Assembly: GCA_027488575.1 (NCBI GenBank)
Contig: JAIYBJ010000007.1
Location: 1 to 37,780, forward strand
Length of the DNA stretch: 37,780 bases
Direction: 5' to 3'
Origin: Streptomycetaceae bacterium
Lineage (GTDB): Bacteria > Actinomycetota > Actinomycetes > Nanopelagicales > Nanopelagicaceae
In this document: piece after piece, positions 18,231 to 26,055 of the stretch
Position numbering within the stretch: position 1 is the stretch's first letter
How the letters are laid out: every line of letters begins with the position of its first letter
Position numbers and translations under genes: made by a program
The notes under the pieces: generated by a model
Databases searched by the model: none
What the model saw: the letters and a program-made list of their open reading frames with translations, nothing else
Told to the model about the DNA's origin: nothing

Positions 18231-19076
18231 CTAAACGCCTATTGGGTGCCAGACTGTCTTTGACTCCATAAATGCCAAGATCCGTGCAGGTGAAGAAATA
18301 TCTTTAAATGAGTGAATTCTCTTTAAGTTCTGCGCACCACTCTTTTTAATCTCAGTCACGAGCTTTGCATCCAAGCCAGAAATATCTAAACCATCAATAT
18401 CCATGTGGGAAGCAAACCATGGAGCAAGCTCAGCACTCTTTCCAGTCAAGATATTTACAACACCAGCCGGAACATCACTGGTTGCAATAACTTCTGCAAG
18501 GCTCATTGCAGGCAGAGGAGCGCTCTCGCTTGCAAGAGCAATAACGGTATTTCCACTAGCGATGATTGGAGCGATACCTGCAACAAATCCAAGGAGCGCA
18601 GATTTCTTCGGGGCAATGAAGCCCACAACACCGAGTGATTCTGGAATAGTGAAGTTGTAATACGGCCCCGCAACAGGGTTAGTCGCACCATCTAGTGCAC
18701 TGATTTTATCTGTCCAGCCTGCATACCAAACTAGAAGATCAATACTTGCGTCTACTTCATCCTGTGCTTTCTTCGGTGCAACTCCAGCGAGTTCGATAAT
18801 TTCTGAAACAAATTGATCGCGTCGACCTTCTAGCATTTCAGCTATTCGATAAAGGATTTGTCCGCGGTTATACGCGGTTGCGTTCGACCAACCTGAGTGA
18901 GCAGCACGAGCAGCAACGACTGCATCTTTTAGATCCTTGCGTGATGCCAAACATGGATTAGCAATAAATTCTCCACGTGCGTTCTTTACTTCATAAGTTC
19001 GGCCTGATTCAGTTCGAGGAAAAGCCCCACCGATAAATAACTTGTAGGTTTTTTTCACATCAATGCGCTTACTCAT
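18231..19076 (-). CDS. Short, non-catalytic aldehyde dehydrogenase-like protein
   Basis: A 281-residue protein matching only the N-terminal, NAD-binding part of the aldehyde dehydrogenase fold (for example LGVVGFIAPKKSALL and VPAGVVNILTGKSAELAPW). It ends before the ELGGK glutamate motif and the catalytic-cysteine loop, so it should be catalytically inactive alone. It overlaps the upstream full-length enzyme gene by 8 bases. Full-length plus short ALDH next to deoC resembles a split ALDH16, whose second ALDH domain lacks the cysteine. A structural partner role is inferred. The adjoining convergent gene leaves no lost C-terminal half. Confidence 0.85.
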   Translation of the reverse strand: MSKRIDVKKTYKLFIGGAFPRTESGRTYEVKNARGEFIANPCLASRKDLKDAVVAARAAHSGWSNATAYNRGQILYRIAEMLEGRRDQFVSEIIELAGVAPKKAQDEVDASIDLLVWYAGWTDKISALDGATNPVAGPYYNFTIPESLGVVGFIAPKKSALLGFVAGIAPIIASGNTVIALASESAPLPAMSLAEVIATSDVPAGVVNILTGKSAELAPWFASHMDIDGLDISGLDAKLVTEIKKSGAQNLKRIHSFKDISSPARILAFMESKTVWHPIGV

Positions 19077-20508
19077 GAGTTACTCCTTTGAGATAAGCAG
19101 TCAGACCGTGGCGACCGCCTTCACGTCCCCAACCAGACTCTTTATATCCACCAAATGGACTCGTTGGATCAAATTTATTGAATGTATTAGTCCAGATAAC
19201 ACCAGCCTTTAACTTCTGCGCTGCCCATAGAGTCTTAGATCCCTTTTCGCTCCAGACACCAGCTGATAACCCAAAGGGAGTGTTATTCGCTTTATCGATA
19301 CCCTCTTGAGGAGTACGAAATGTTAAAACAGATAGCACTGGTCCAAAGATTTCCTCGCGTGCGATTCTGTGAGATTGCGTAACGCCAGTAAAGATTGTTG
19401 GCGCAAACCAGAAACCCTTGTCTGGCAAGGAGCATTGCGGACTCCAGCGCTCTGCACCTTCGGCATCTCCAGCAAGTGATAACTCTTTGATTTTCTCTAA
19501 TTGAGCACGTGAATTAATGGCGCCTAAGTCCGTGTTCTTATCTAAAGGATCTCCTACGCGAATTTTCTCCATACGCTTCTGCAATTTCTTAATGAATTCA
19601 TCAGAAATACTCTCTTGGATAATGAGTCTTGAACCTGCGCAACAGACATGACCTTGATTAAAGAAAATACCGTTAACGATTCCTTCAACGCTCTCATCAA
19701 TTGCCGCATCTTCAAATACAAGATTCGCGGCTTTGCCGCCTAGTTCGAGGGTCACACTCTTTGATGTTCCAGCAACTGATTCGGCGATTATCTTTCCAAC
19801 TTCTGTCGAACCCGTGAATGCGATTTTGTTGATGCCAGGATGATTCACAATCAGAGCACCAGTTGATCCATCTCCGGTAACAATGTTCACAACACCAGCG
19901 GGTAATCCTGCTTGCTCGCATACTTCTGCAAATAACAGTGCGGTCAAAGGCGTTGTTTCAGCTGGTTTAAGAACAACTGTGTTGCCAGTAGCAAGGGCGG
20001 GTGCAACCTTCCATGCCAGCATTAGTAGTGGAAAATTCCACGGAATAATCTGTCCTACGACGCCGTGTGGCTTTGCTTTTGTTCCAACACCGGCAAATTC
20101 GAGTTTGTCTGCCCAGCCTGCGTGGTAGAAAAAGTGTGCAGCAGCAAGTGGAACATCGACATCACGAGATTCTCTAATTGGCTTTCCATTATCTAAACTT
20201 TCAAGAACGGCAAATTCGCGCGCACGTTCTTGCAAAATTCGAGCGATACGGAAGAGATACTTGCCACGTTCACGCCCTGAAAGTTTGGACCAATGTAAAT
20301 CCAACGCTTTCTTGGCAGCCTTTACAGCTGCATCGACATCTTTTTTTCCACCAAGTGAAATAGAGCTCAAAACTTCTTCAGTGGCTGGATTGATTGTTGG
20401 AAAATGCTTTTCACCCGCAACAAACTTTCCACCGATGTAATACCCATACTTGGGTTTAATGGTGACGCTGGCGCGAGATTCAGGCGCCGGTGCATATTCA
20501 AATGTCAT
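19069..20508 (-). CDS. Aldehyde dehydrogenase (catalytic subunit of an ALDH pair)
   Basis: A full-length NAD(P)-dependent aldehyde dehydrogenase, 479 residues. The IIPWNFPLLM segment is near 154-163, the active-site glutamate is Glu255 in ELGGK, and the nucleophile is Cys289 in NQGHVCCAGSR. The C-terminal FGGYKESGWGREGG motif is present. The ATG at 20508 has GGAGA upstream and lies 13 bases after deoC. DeoC releases acetaldehyde from deoxyribose-5-phosphate, so oxidation of acetaldehyde to acetate is the simplest role; the substrate itself is inferred. Confidence 0.92.
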   Translation of the reverse strand: MTFEYAPAPESRASVTIKPKYGYYIGGKFVAGEKHFPTINPATEEVLSSISLGGKKDVDAAVKAAKKALDLHWSKLSGRERGKYLFRIARILQERAREFAVLESLDNGKPIRESRDVDVPLAAAHFFYHAGWADKLEFAGVGTKAKPHGVVGQIIPWNFPLLMLAWKVAPALATGNTVVLKPAETTPLTALLFAEVCEQAGLPAGVVNIVTGDGSTGALIVNHPGINKIAFTGSTEVGKIIAESVAGTSKSVTLELGGKAANLVFEDAAIDESVEGIVNGIFFNQGHVCCAGSRLIIQESISDEFIKKLQKRMEKIRVGDPLDKNTDLGAINSRAQLEKIKELSLAGDAEGAERWSPQCSLPDKGFWFAPTIFTGVTQSHRIAREEIFGPVLSVLTFRTPQEGIDKANNTPFGLSAGVWSEKGSKTLWAAQKLKAGVIWTNTFNKFDPTSPFGGYKESGWGREGGRHGLTAYLKGVTHE

Positions 20509-20521
20509 GCGTATGTCTCCA

Positions 20522-21478
20522 TTAATCGATCGTCACGTACTGAGGGCTAGCGTAGTAGCCATCATCCATTTTCATGCGTTGCATCAATAAATCATTGAGA
20601 AGTGCGCTGGCACCTATTCGAAATAGAGATGGTGTTAGCCATTCCGGGCCCGCTGTCTCATTAACCAGAACTAGTTGTTTGATCGCATCCTTTGTGTTGC
20701 GGATTCCACCCGCAGGTTTTACACCGATGCGAACGCCCGCCATTTCATAGAAGTCTCGAACAGCTTCGAGCATCACAAGTACAACGGGGGGAGTAGCTGC
20801 AGGTGCAACTTTTCCAGTGGACGTTTTGATGAAATCTGCACCGGCTAGCATCGCTAAATAAGACGCCTTGCGAACATTGTCATAGGTAACTAATTCACCA
20901 GTTTCAAAGATGACTTTAAGGTGTGCTTTTTCTCCGCAAATTTCTTTGATGGCCACTATTTCATTAAAGACTTCAATGTAATTTCCAGATAAAAAAGCGC
21001 CGCGATCGATGACCATATCTATTTCGCCAGCACCTGCATCAATCGCATCTTGAGTATCTTGGATTTTGACCTTCATTGATGCTCGACCAGATGGAAACGC
21101 AGTTGAAACTGCTGCAACAGGAACGTGTGCACCACCAATTGAATCCAAATGTTTTCTTGCCACGCCAACCATGTCGTTGTACACGCAGACCGCACCAACA
21201 CTTGGCACACTCAAATCAGTGGGATCTGGACGCACAGCCTTGGCACATAAAGCCTGAACTTTGCCCACGGTGTCAGCACCCTCAAGTGTTGTTAAGTCCA
21301 CCATTGAGATGGCAGTGTCAATAGCCCAGCGCTTGCTCGTTGTTTTAATGCTTCTAGTGGCAAGCATTGCAGCGCGAGCATCTGCACCAACTGCGTCGAC
21401 ACCAGGTAATTTATTTAGAAACTCTTTTAATGATGAATCAGAACCGTCAATGAGGCCGTAGTACTTCATGCACCTCAT
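20522..21478 (-). CDS. deoC: Deoxyribose-phosphate aldolase
   Basis: Class I aldolase cleaving 2-deoxyribose-5-phosphate into glyceraldehyde-3-phosphate and acetaldehyde. The 318-residue length matches the long, human-type DERA rather than the 259-residue E. coli enzyme. The Schiff-base lysine is Lys218 in FIKTSTGK and the second lysine is Lys254 in GVKPAGGI; both positions coincide with human DERA numbering. The start is uncertain: ATG at 21478 (AGGGA upstream) or the ATG three codons later (GAGG upstream). It sits between the mutase and the aldehyde dehydrogenases, the order in which the pathway runs. Confidence 0.95.
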   Translation of the reverse strand: MRCMKYYGLIDGSDSSLKEFLNKLPGVDAVGADARAAMLATRSIKTTSKRWAIDTAISMVDLTTLEGADTVGKVQALCAKAVRPDPTDLSVPSVGAVCVYNDMVGVARKHLDSIGGAHVPVAAVSTAFPSGRASMKVKIQDTQDAIDAGAGEIDMVIDRGAFLSGNYIEVFNEIVAIKEICGEKAHLKVIFETGELVTYDNVRKASYLAMLAGADFIKTSTGKVAPAATPPVVLVMLEAVRDFYEMAGVRIGVKPAGGIRNTKDAIKQLVLVNETAGPEWLTPSLFRIGASALLNDLLMQRMKMDDGYYASPQYVTID

Positions 21479-21493
21479 CCAATCCCTAGTTGA

Positions 21494-23110
21494 TTAAGAG
21501 AGTAATTCTCTCAGTGAAGGGCGTAATTGTTCAAGTAGGGACATTGCAATGGTTTTTTCGGAGTTAACGACTTCTATGTAGCACTTGATCTTTGGCTCTG
21601 TACCGCTTGGACGGATGATAATTCGAATGTTCTGTTCTAGCGTGAATCGAAGTCCATCTGTTGGGGGCAAAGAATTTGCAGGCTTTGCTAAATCATCCAT
21701 TAATACAACCTTAAATCCAGCAATTTCTGAGAGTGGATTTGCGCGTAACTTATTCATAATGGTTGAGATAAGAGCAATGTCAGTTACGCGGATAGAAATC
21801 TGTTCAGTTGCATGAAAACCATAAGTTTTCCAAATTTCATCCAGTAAATCACTAAGCGTCTTTCCTTCACTCTTTAAATCTGTTGCAATTTGCGCGAGCA
21901 ATAACGCGGCAGATATTCCATCTTTATCATTTACTGTATGTGAATCAACACAGAAGCCAATTGCTTCTTCATATCCAAAAATTAGGTTAGGAATCTTGGC
22001 AATGTACTTAAAGCCAGTAAGCGTTTCTGCAAAATCTAACTTGTGATAAGTGGCGATTTTAGAGAGAACTGTAGATGAAACTATTGAGTTAGCCAGAGTT
22101 CCAGATTGTGCGTTTCTTGCTATAACTTCACCGAGAATTGCACCAATTTCATCTCCACGAAGCGCTCTCCACCCGAGATCACGATCTTTAATTGCAACCG
22201 AACAACGATCGGCGTCGGGATCATTTGCAATCACCAAATCTGCATCAAAAGTTTTTGCTGTTTCAAGCGCCAGGTCGAGTGCTCCTGACTCTTCGGGATT
22301 AGGAAATGGCAATGTTGGAAAATCAGGATCTGGCTGCGCCTGAGATTGCACAAGAATTAGCGATGGAAAACCGGAACGATGAAAGACGCGTTGTAAAGTT
22401 TTTGTACCTACACCGTGCATCGCTGTGTAAACAATTTTTAGATCACCTGGTCGCGGTGCTAAGACTTTTGTTCGCTCGACGTATTTTTCGACCATATCTT
22501 CATCAAGTACTTGCCAACCAGAACCTCGTGGGACTTCTTTGAGTGATTTAATGCTCTTAATGTGAGTTGAAATTTGTTTATCTGCAGGAGAGATTATTTG
22601 AGAGCCGCGGTACGTAACCCCATCGACTGTGCCACCTAAATAAACTTTGTAACCATTATCGCTTCCAGGATTATGGCTTGCGGTAACCATTACCCCAACA
22701 TCAACGCCTAACTCATTTACTGCAAAGGCAAGCACTGGTGTTGGCAGGGGACGTGGCAAGACTGAAACTTTCAAGCCAGCGCCACTAAAAATCTCAGCAC
22801 TGATTTTTTCAAAGACATCGGATCCATATCTAGCATCGCGCCCAATCACTACTGATGTAAGAGAACGCTCTTTCATGTATCTAACGATGCCAGCAACTGT
22901 TTTGCCCACAACAGCTTGATTCATGCATGAAGGACCAGGTCCGAGTGGGCCACGCAAACCAGCAGTGCCGAACTCCAGGAACCCAGCGAAAAATTTACGA
23001 AGAGTTACTTCATCTTCCGCGTCAAGGAGTTGCTTTAACTGTGCGGCTGTTACTGGATCTGGATCATCTTCAATCCATGCACGAACTTCGGCGAGAAGAT
23101 TTGAATCCAT
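21494..23110 (-). CDS. Phosphohexomutase-family enzyme, probable phosphopentomutase
   Basis: A 538-residue alpha-D-phosphohexomutase superfamily enzyme. The phosphoserine loop TASHNPGSDNGYK places the active serine at residue 145, the metal site is NDPDADR, and RPSGTEPKIK near the C terminus binds the substrate phosphate. It equals the actinobacterial 'PmmB' beside the purine nucleoside phosphorylase gene. Because its neighbours are PNP and DeoC, conversion of (deoxy)ribose-1-phosphate to the 5-phosphate, as in PGM2-like enzymes, is the likely role; phosphomannose or phosphoglucose activity is the alternative. Confidence 0.88.
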   Translation of the reverse strand: MDSNLLAEVRAWIEDDPDPVTAAQLKQLLDAEDEVTLRKFFAGFLEFGTAGLRGPLGPGPSCMNQAVVGKTVAGIVRYMKERSLTSVVIGRDARYGSDVFEKISAEIFSGAGLKVSVLPRPLPTPVLAFAVNELGVDVGVMVTASHNPGSDNGYKVYLGGTVDGVTYRGSQIISPADKQISTHIKSIKSLKEVPRGSGWQVLDEDMVEKYVERTKVLAPRPGDLKIVYTAMHGVGTKTLQRVFHRSGFPSLILVQSQAQPDPDFPTLPFPNPEESGALDLALETAKTFDADLVIANDPDADRCSVAIKDRDLGWRALRGDEIGAILGEVIARNAQSGTLANSIVSSTVLSKIATYHKLDFAETLTGFKYIAKIPNLIFGYEEAIGFCVDSHTVNDKDGISAALLLAQIATDLKSEGKTLSDLLDEIWKTYGFHATEQISIRVTDIALISTIMNKLRANPLSEIAGFKVVLMDDLAKPANSLPPTDGLRFTLEQNIRIIIRPSGTEPKIKCYIEVVNSEKTIAMSLLEQLRPSLRELLS

Positions 23111-23114
23111 AAAC

Positions 23115-23945
23115 CTAGAGTAACTTCGGAATTACTTCCTTGAGAAGAGTTCCCATGCGAGTTGCTGCAGCTTTTCCAGCGGCAATAACTTCTTCGTGAT
23201 TGAGTTTTTCTCCTGTTACACCTGCAGCAGCATTTGTTACTAAGGAGATTCCAAGAACTTCTGCACCTAATGCGTGCGCTGCAATTGCTTCTGGAACGGT
23301 GGACATTCCGACTAAATCAGCGCCCATTGCTCTCATCATCAGAATCTCAGCGGGCGTTTCATACGTTGGTCCGCGCCAATGGACGTAGACACCTTCTGCT
23401 AAGGATGAATCTGCACTCTTCACAATAGATCTGATTCGCTTGCTATAAAGATCAGTCAAATCAACAAAGTGCGCTCCGATTAGGGGAGATGTTGCAGTAA
23501 GAGAGATGTGGTCGCGAATTAAAACTGGTTGACCGACTGAATAATCTTTATTTATACCGCCACAAGCATTTGTAAGAATTACTACTTTGCATCCAGATTT
23601 AACTGCAGTCCTGACGCCATGAACAACCGGTTCAATTCCTTTGCCTTCATACAAATGTGTGCGGCCAAGAAATACAAGTGCACGCAAAACTTTGTCACCG
23701 CTTTTTATGGAGTAAGACCGAATTTTTCCGGAGTGACCTTCGACAGCAGGCGGAAGAAATCCAGTGATTTCATCAGCATTGCATTCGTAATCTGGCGCAC
23801 CAAGTGCTGAAACTGCATCGACCCATCCAGAACCCATAACTAATGCGATGTCATGAGAAATTACGCCTGTGCGTTTGGCAATATCAGCCGCAGCTTGTTC
23901 GGCAGCCTTCAGTGGATCGCTATAGAGCAGTTGGTCGCTAGTCAT
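23115..23945 (-). CDS. punA: Purine nucleoside phosphorylase, trimeric class
   Basis: Cleaves inosine, guanosine and deoxy forms with phosphate. The 276-residue length and motifs are those of the low-molecular-mass trimeric family: GSGWVDAV near residue 38, GRTHLYEGKG near 93-102, the base-site segment HWRGPTYETPAE and VGMSTVPEAIAA. It receives the inosine made by the adenosine deaminase, and its sugar-1-phosphate product goes to the next gene's mutase, 4 bases downstream. A CATTAT hexamer 6 bases before the ATG could be a leaderless -10; co-transcription with maf (26 bases upstream) is also possible. Confidence 0.94.
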   Translation of the reverse strand: MTSDQLLYSDPLKAAEQAAADIAKRTGVISHDIALVMGSGWVDAVSALGAPDYECNADEITGFLPPAVEGHSGKIRSYSIKSGDKVLRALVFLGRTHLYEGKGIEPVVHGVRTAVKSGCKVVILTNACGGINKDYSVGQPVLIRDHISLTATSPLIGAHFVDLTDLYSKRIRSIVKSADSSLAEGVYVHWRGPTYETPAEILMMRAMGADLVGMSTVPEAIAAHALGAEVLGISLVTNAAAGVTGEKLNHEEVIAAGKAAATRMGTLLKEVIPKLL

Positions 23946-23971
23946 GTATCAATAATGTCACAAAGCGCATT

Positions 23972-24574
23972 TCATTTCATTAACTTCACTTCTGGCCAGC
24001 TATATCCAAGTTGATTCATCGCGCTACGAAGAAAGGGCATTGAGATACCAACAACGTTTGTGTAGTCACCTTCGATAGATGGAATGAAAGGAGAGCTAAA
24101 ACCATCGAGCGTAAAGCCACCTGCTACGTGAAGAGGTTCACCGGAGTTTATGTAATCATCTATTTCAGCATCTGACATGTCTGCAAAAGTGACTTTCGTA
24201 GTTATTCGATCACTTATCTCTCGCCCCTGGCTTGTATCGATCACACAATGGCCTGTATGCAAATATCCAGATTTCCCTCGAACTCTTTGGGCCCGCTGCT
24301 TAGCAACATGTGCAACGCCAGGTTTGCCAAGTGATTCGCCTTCGAATTCAAAGGTTGAGTCGCAACCAATAATGATTGCAGGAAAATCGATTTGCTCACG
24401 AATTGTGTGCGCTTTGGTGATTGCCAATGCAATAACCATGTCTTGAGGTGTCATTGCATTGAAGAAATCGGTTTCTTCATCAACATTGCTCACCATAATC
24501 TGTGGGGAAAGCCCAGCAGACTCCAAGAGTCTGCGTCTAGAAGTTGATTGAGAAGCTAGAACAATTTTTGGCAT
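23972..24574 (-). CDS. maf: Maf-family nucleotide pyrophosphatase
   Basis: A 200-residue Maf protein, a house-cleaning nucleoside-triphosphate pyrophosphatase linked to septum formation control. The N-terminal LASQSTSRRRLLESAG (near residues 6-21) is the family signature, and the catalytic aspartate lies in GCDSTFEFEG near residue 70. The C-terminal DYTNVVGISMPFL matches the usual NVxGLP region. It is on the minus strand with the nucleoside genes, 26 bases upstream of punA, and divergent from the PurK-like gene. Confidence 0.92.
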   Translation of the reverse strand: MPKIVLASQSTSRRRLLESAGLSPQIMVSNVDEETDFFNAMTPQDMVIALAITKAHTIREQIDFPAIIIGCDSTFEFEGESLGKPGVAHVAKQRAQRVRGKSGYLHTGHCVIDTSQGREISDRITTKVTFADMSDAEIDDYINSGEPLHVAGGFTLDGFSSPFIPSIEGDYTNVVGISMPFLRSAMNQLGYSWPEVKLMK

Positions 24575-24644
24575 TTAGTTTTTTCGTCCTGATTCAAATT
24601 TGTTGAGTTGAAATAGCGCCGCAGGTGTACGCAGTTCACGGTCC

Positions 24645-24672
24645 ATACCCGTACGGTACTAGTGGCGGGTAT
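24645..24672. promoter_or_regulatory. Inverted repeat between maf and the PurK-like gene
   Basis: ATACCCG (24645-24651) and CGGGTAT (24666-24672) form a perfect seven-base inverted repeat with a 14-base centre, and the palindrome CCGTACGG lies at 24649-24656. It sits in the 110-base divergent interval and could be an operator or hairpin. Otherwise this interval shows only a possible TTGAAT hexamer 7 bases before the downstream GTG. Confidence 0.35.
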
Positions 24673-24684
24673 TGAATTACGTCA

Positions 24685-25647
24685 GTGGTGAGCCAAGCCG
24701 CCAATAAGATAACTACTGTGAAATCTGAATTTCCAGTCGTGGGCGTAATTGGCGCAGGCAAATTAGCACGAATGATGGTTGCACCAGCAACAGCGTTGGG
24801 CATTAAGTTAATTCCGTTCGCATCAAGTCAGGCAGATAGCGCCGCCCAGATAACACATTGCGTGATTGGTGATTACTCAGATATTGAAGCCATCAAGAAA
24901 TTTGCAGAACTGTGCGATGTAGTGACCTTCGAGCACGAACTCGTTCCACTGCACATCATTAAAGCCCTGGAAGTTGCTGGGGTCAGGGTTCGTCCCGGTT
25001 CACATACTTTCGAGTATTCAAGGGAAGAACTCCTAACAAAGGATTTAACCGATTTTGATTATGAAATTTCTGTGATGGTCGCGCGATCACCACACGCACA
25101 AGCCACTTCATGGGCGCCAACGCAGTTGATAAAAAGCGATGGAGTTCTTTCTGTAACTATTTCACCTGCACCATTAATGAGTGCTGAAATGAGTGAGCAG
25201 AGCCAAAAAATTGCTCTAGATATTGCTGCTGAGATAAAACTAATTGGTGTCATGGCAGTTCTAATGTGCGTGAAGGGTGAGAATGTATTTGTAAATAATC
25301 TCGTTTTACATCCGCACGTATCAGGTAATTGGAGTATCGAGGGTTCGCAAACGAGCCAATTCGAACAACACATTCGTGCCATTCTCGATCTTCCGCTGGG
25401 TGATCCAACGATGCTCGATGATTATGTTGTAACGGGAAATATCATTGGAAAAGATAAATCTGACATGTATCGCCCTTACCTTCACTTAATGGCACGTAAT
25501 CCTTCTCTCAAATTCCATATGTACGCAAATGAAGTTCGCCCCGGCAGCGAAGTTGGTCATATCACCGTTGTTGGAGATGACCTTGAGAATTTGCAAACCG
25601 AAATACATCACGCCCTTGACTATATGAGCGGTGAAATTGAAGAATAA
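24685..25647 (+). CDS. PurK-like protein lacking the ATP-grasp core
   Basis: A 320-residue homologue of N5-carboxyaminoimidazole ribonucleotide synthase. The N-terminal GAGKLARMM (near residues 23-31), CDVVTFEHELVP and C-terminal SQFEQHIRAILDLPLG, RPGSEVGHITVVGDD match PurK. Between EELLTKDL and FDYEISVMVARS, however, the roughly 80-90 residues holding the ATP-binding lysines and glycine-rich loop are absent, without frameshift. The metal-binding NE(I/L)APRPHNSGH segment reads NNLVLHPHVSGN, losing Glu and Arg. Synthase activity is therefore unlikely. No purE follows. Start GTG at 24685 or 24688. Either a decaying purK or a repurposed non-catalytic protein. Confidence 0.85.
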   Translation: MVSQAANKITTVKSEFPVVGVIGAGKLARMMVAPATALGIKLIPFASSQADSAAQITHCVIGDYSDIEAIKKFAELCDVVTFEHELVPLHIIKALEVAGVRVRPGSHTFEYSREELLTKDLTDFDYEISVMVARSPHAQATSWAPTQLIKSDGVLSVTISPAPLMSAEMSEQSQKIALDIAAEIKLIGVMAVLMCVKGENVFVNNLVLHPHVSGNWSIEGSQTSQFEQHIRAILDLPLGDPTMLDDYVVTGNIIGKDKSDMYRPYLHLMARNPSLKFHMYANEVRPGSEVGHITVVGDDLENLQTEIHHALDYMSGEIEE

Positions 25648-25664
25648 AAAAGAGATCTAGCTAG

Positions 25665-26024
25665 TTATTTAGCGCGATACTCAATTGCAGGACACCGATC
25701 CATAATTGCTATTAAACCCGCTGCTTCTGCGCGCTGTACAGAGTCTTGATCAATCACGCCAAGCTGTAACCAGATTGCTTTGGCACCGAGTGCGATAGCA
25801 ACGTCGACATGGGGGCCTACCAGCTCTGAATTAACGAAAAAATCAACTACATCAATTTTTACTGGAATCTCTTCAAGAGTTGCGTACCCTTTTTCACCAT
25901 GAACACTCTCTGCTTTTGGATGAACAGGAATGATTGTGTGACCCTTTTGTTTTAAGAGCGCTGCAACCGAATAAGCCGCTCGATCAGGGTTATTACTTAG
26001 TCCTAAAATTGCCCACGTTTTCAA
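25665..26024 (-). CDS. CoA-binding domain protein (YccU-like)
   Basis: A 119-residue single-domain protein of the CoA_binding_2 family with a Rossmann-like fold. The start (WAILGLSNNPDRAAYSVA) and the end (DRCPAIEY) are typical, the latter containing the conserved cysteine. Function in the cell is not established for the family. It begins with TTG at 26024; no better start is visible because the upstream codons are not starts. It occupies the position where purE would be expected in actinobacteria and lies 31 bases after the ugd stop. Confidence 0.85.
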   Translation of the reverse strand: MKTWAILGLSNNPDRAAYSVAALLKQKGHTIIPVHPKAESVHGEKGYATLEEIPVKIDVVDFFVNSELVGPHVDVAIALGAKAIWLQLGVIDQDSVQRAEAAGLIAIMDRCPAIEYRAK

Positions 26025-26055
26025 GCCAAGGACGCGATATATCTCTTCCTTTGTA

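Noticed and set aside
18231-19076. Short aldehyde dehydrogenase as a frameshifted pseudogene
   Set aside because: The frame is clean, overlaps the partner gene normally, and no trace of a C-terminal half is found downstream, where the nucleoside hydrolase gene ends at the very next base.
24685-25647. Frameshifted or interrupted normal purK
   Set aside because: A single open frame crosses the gap, and the missing ATP-grasp residues are not found in other frames there; the metal-site changes lie elsewhere in the protein.
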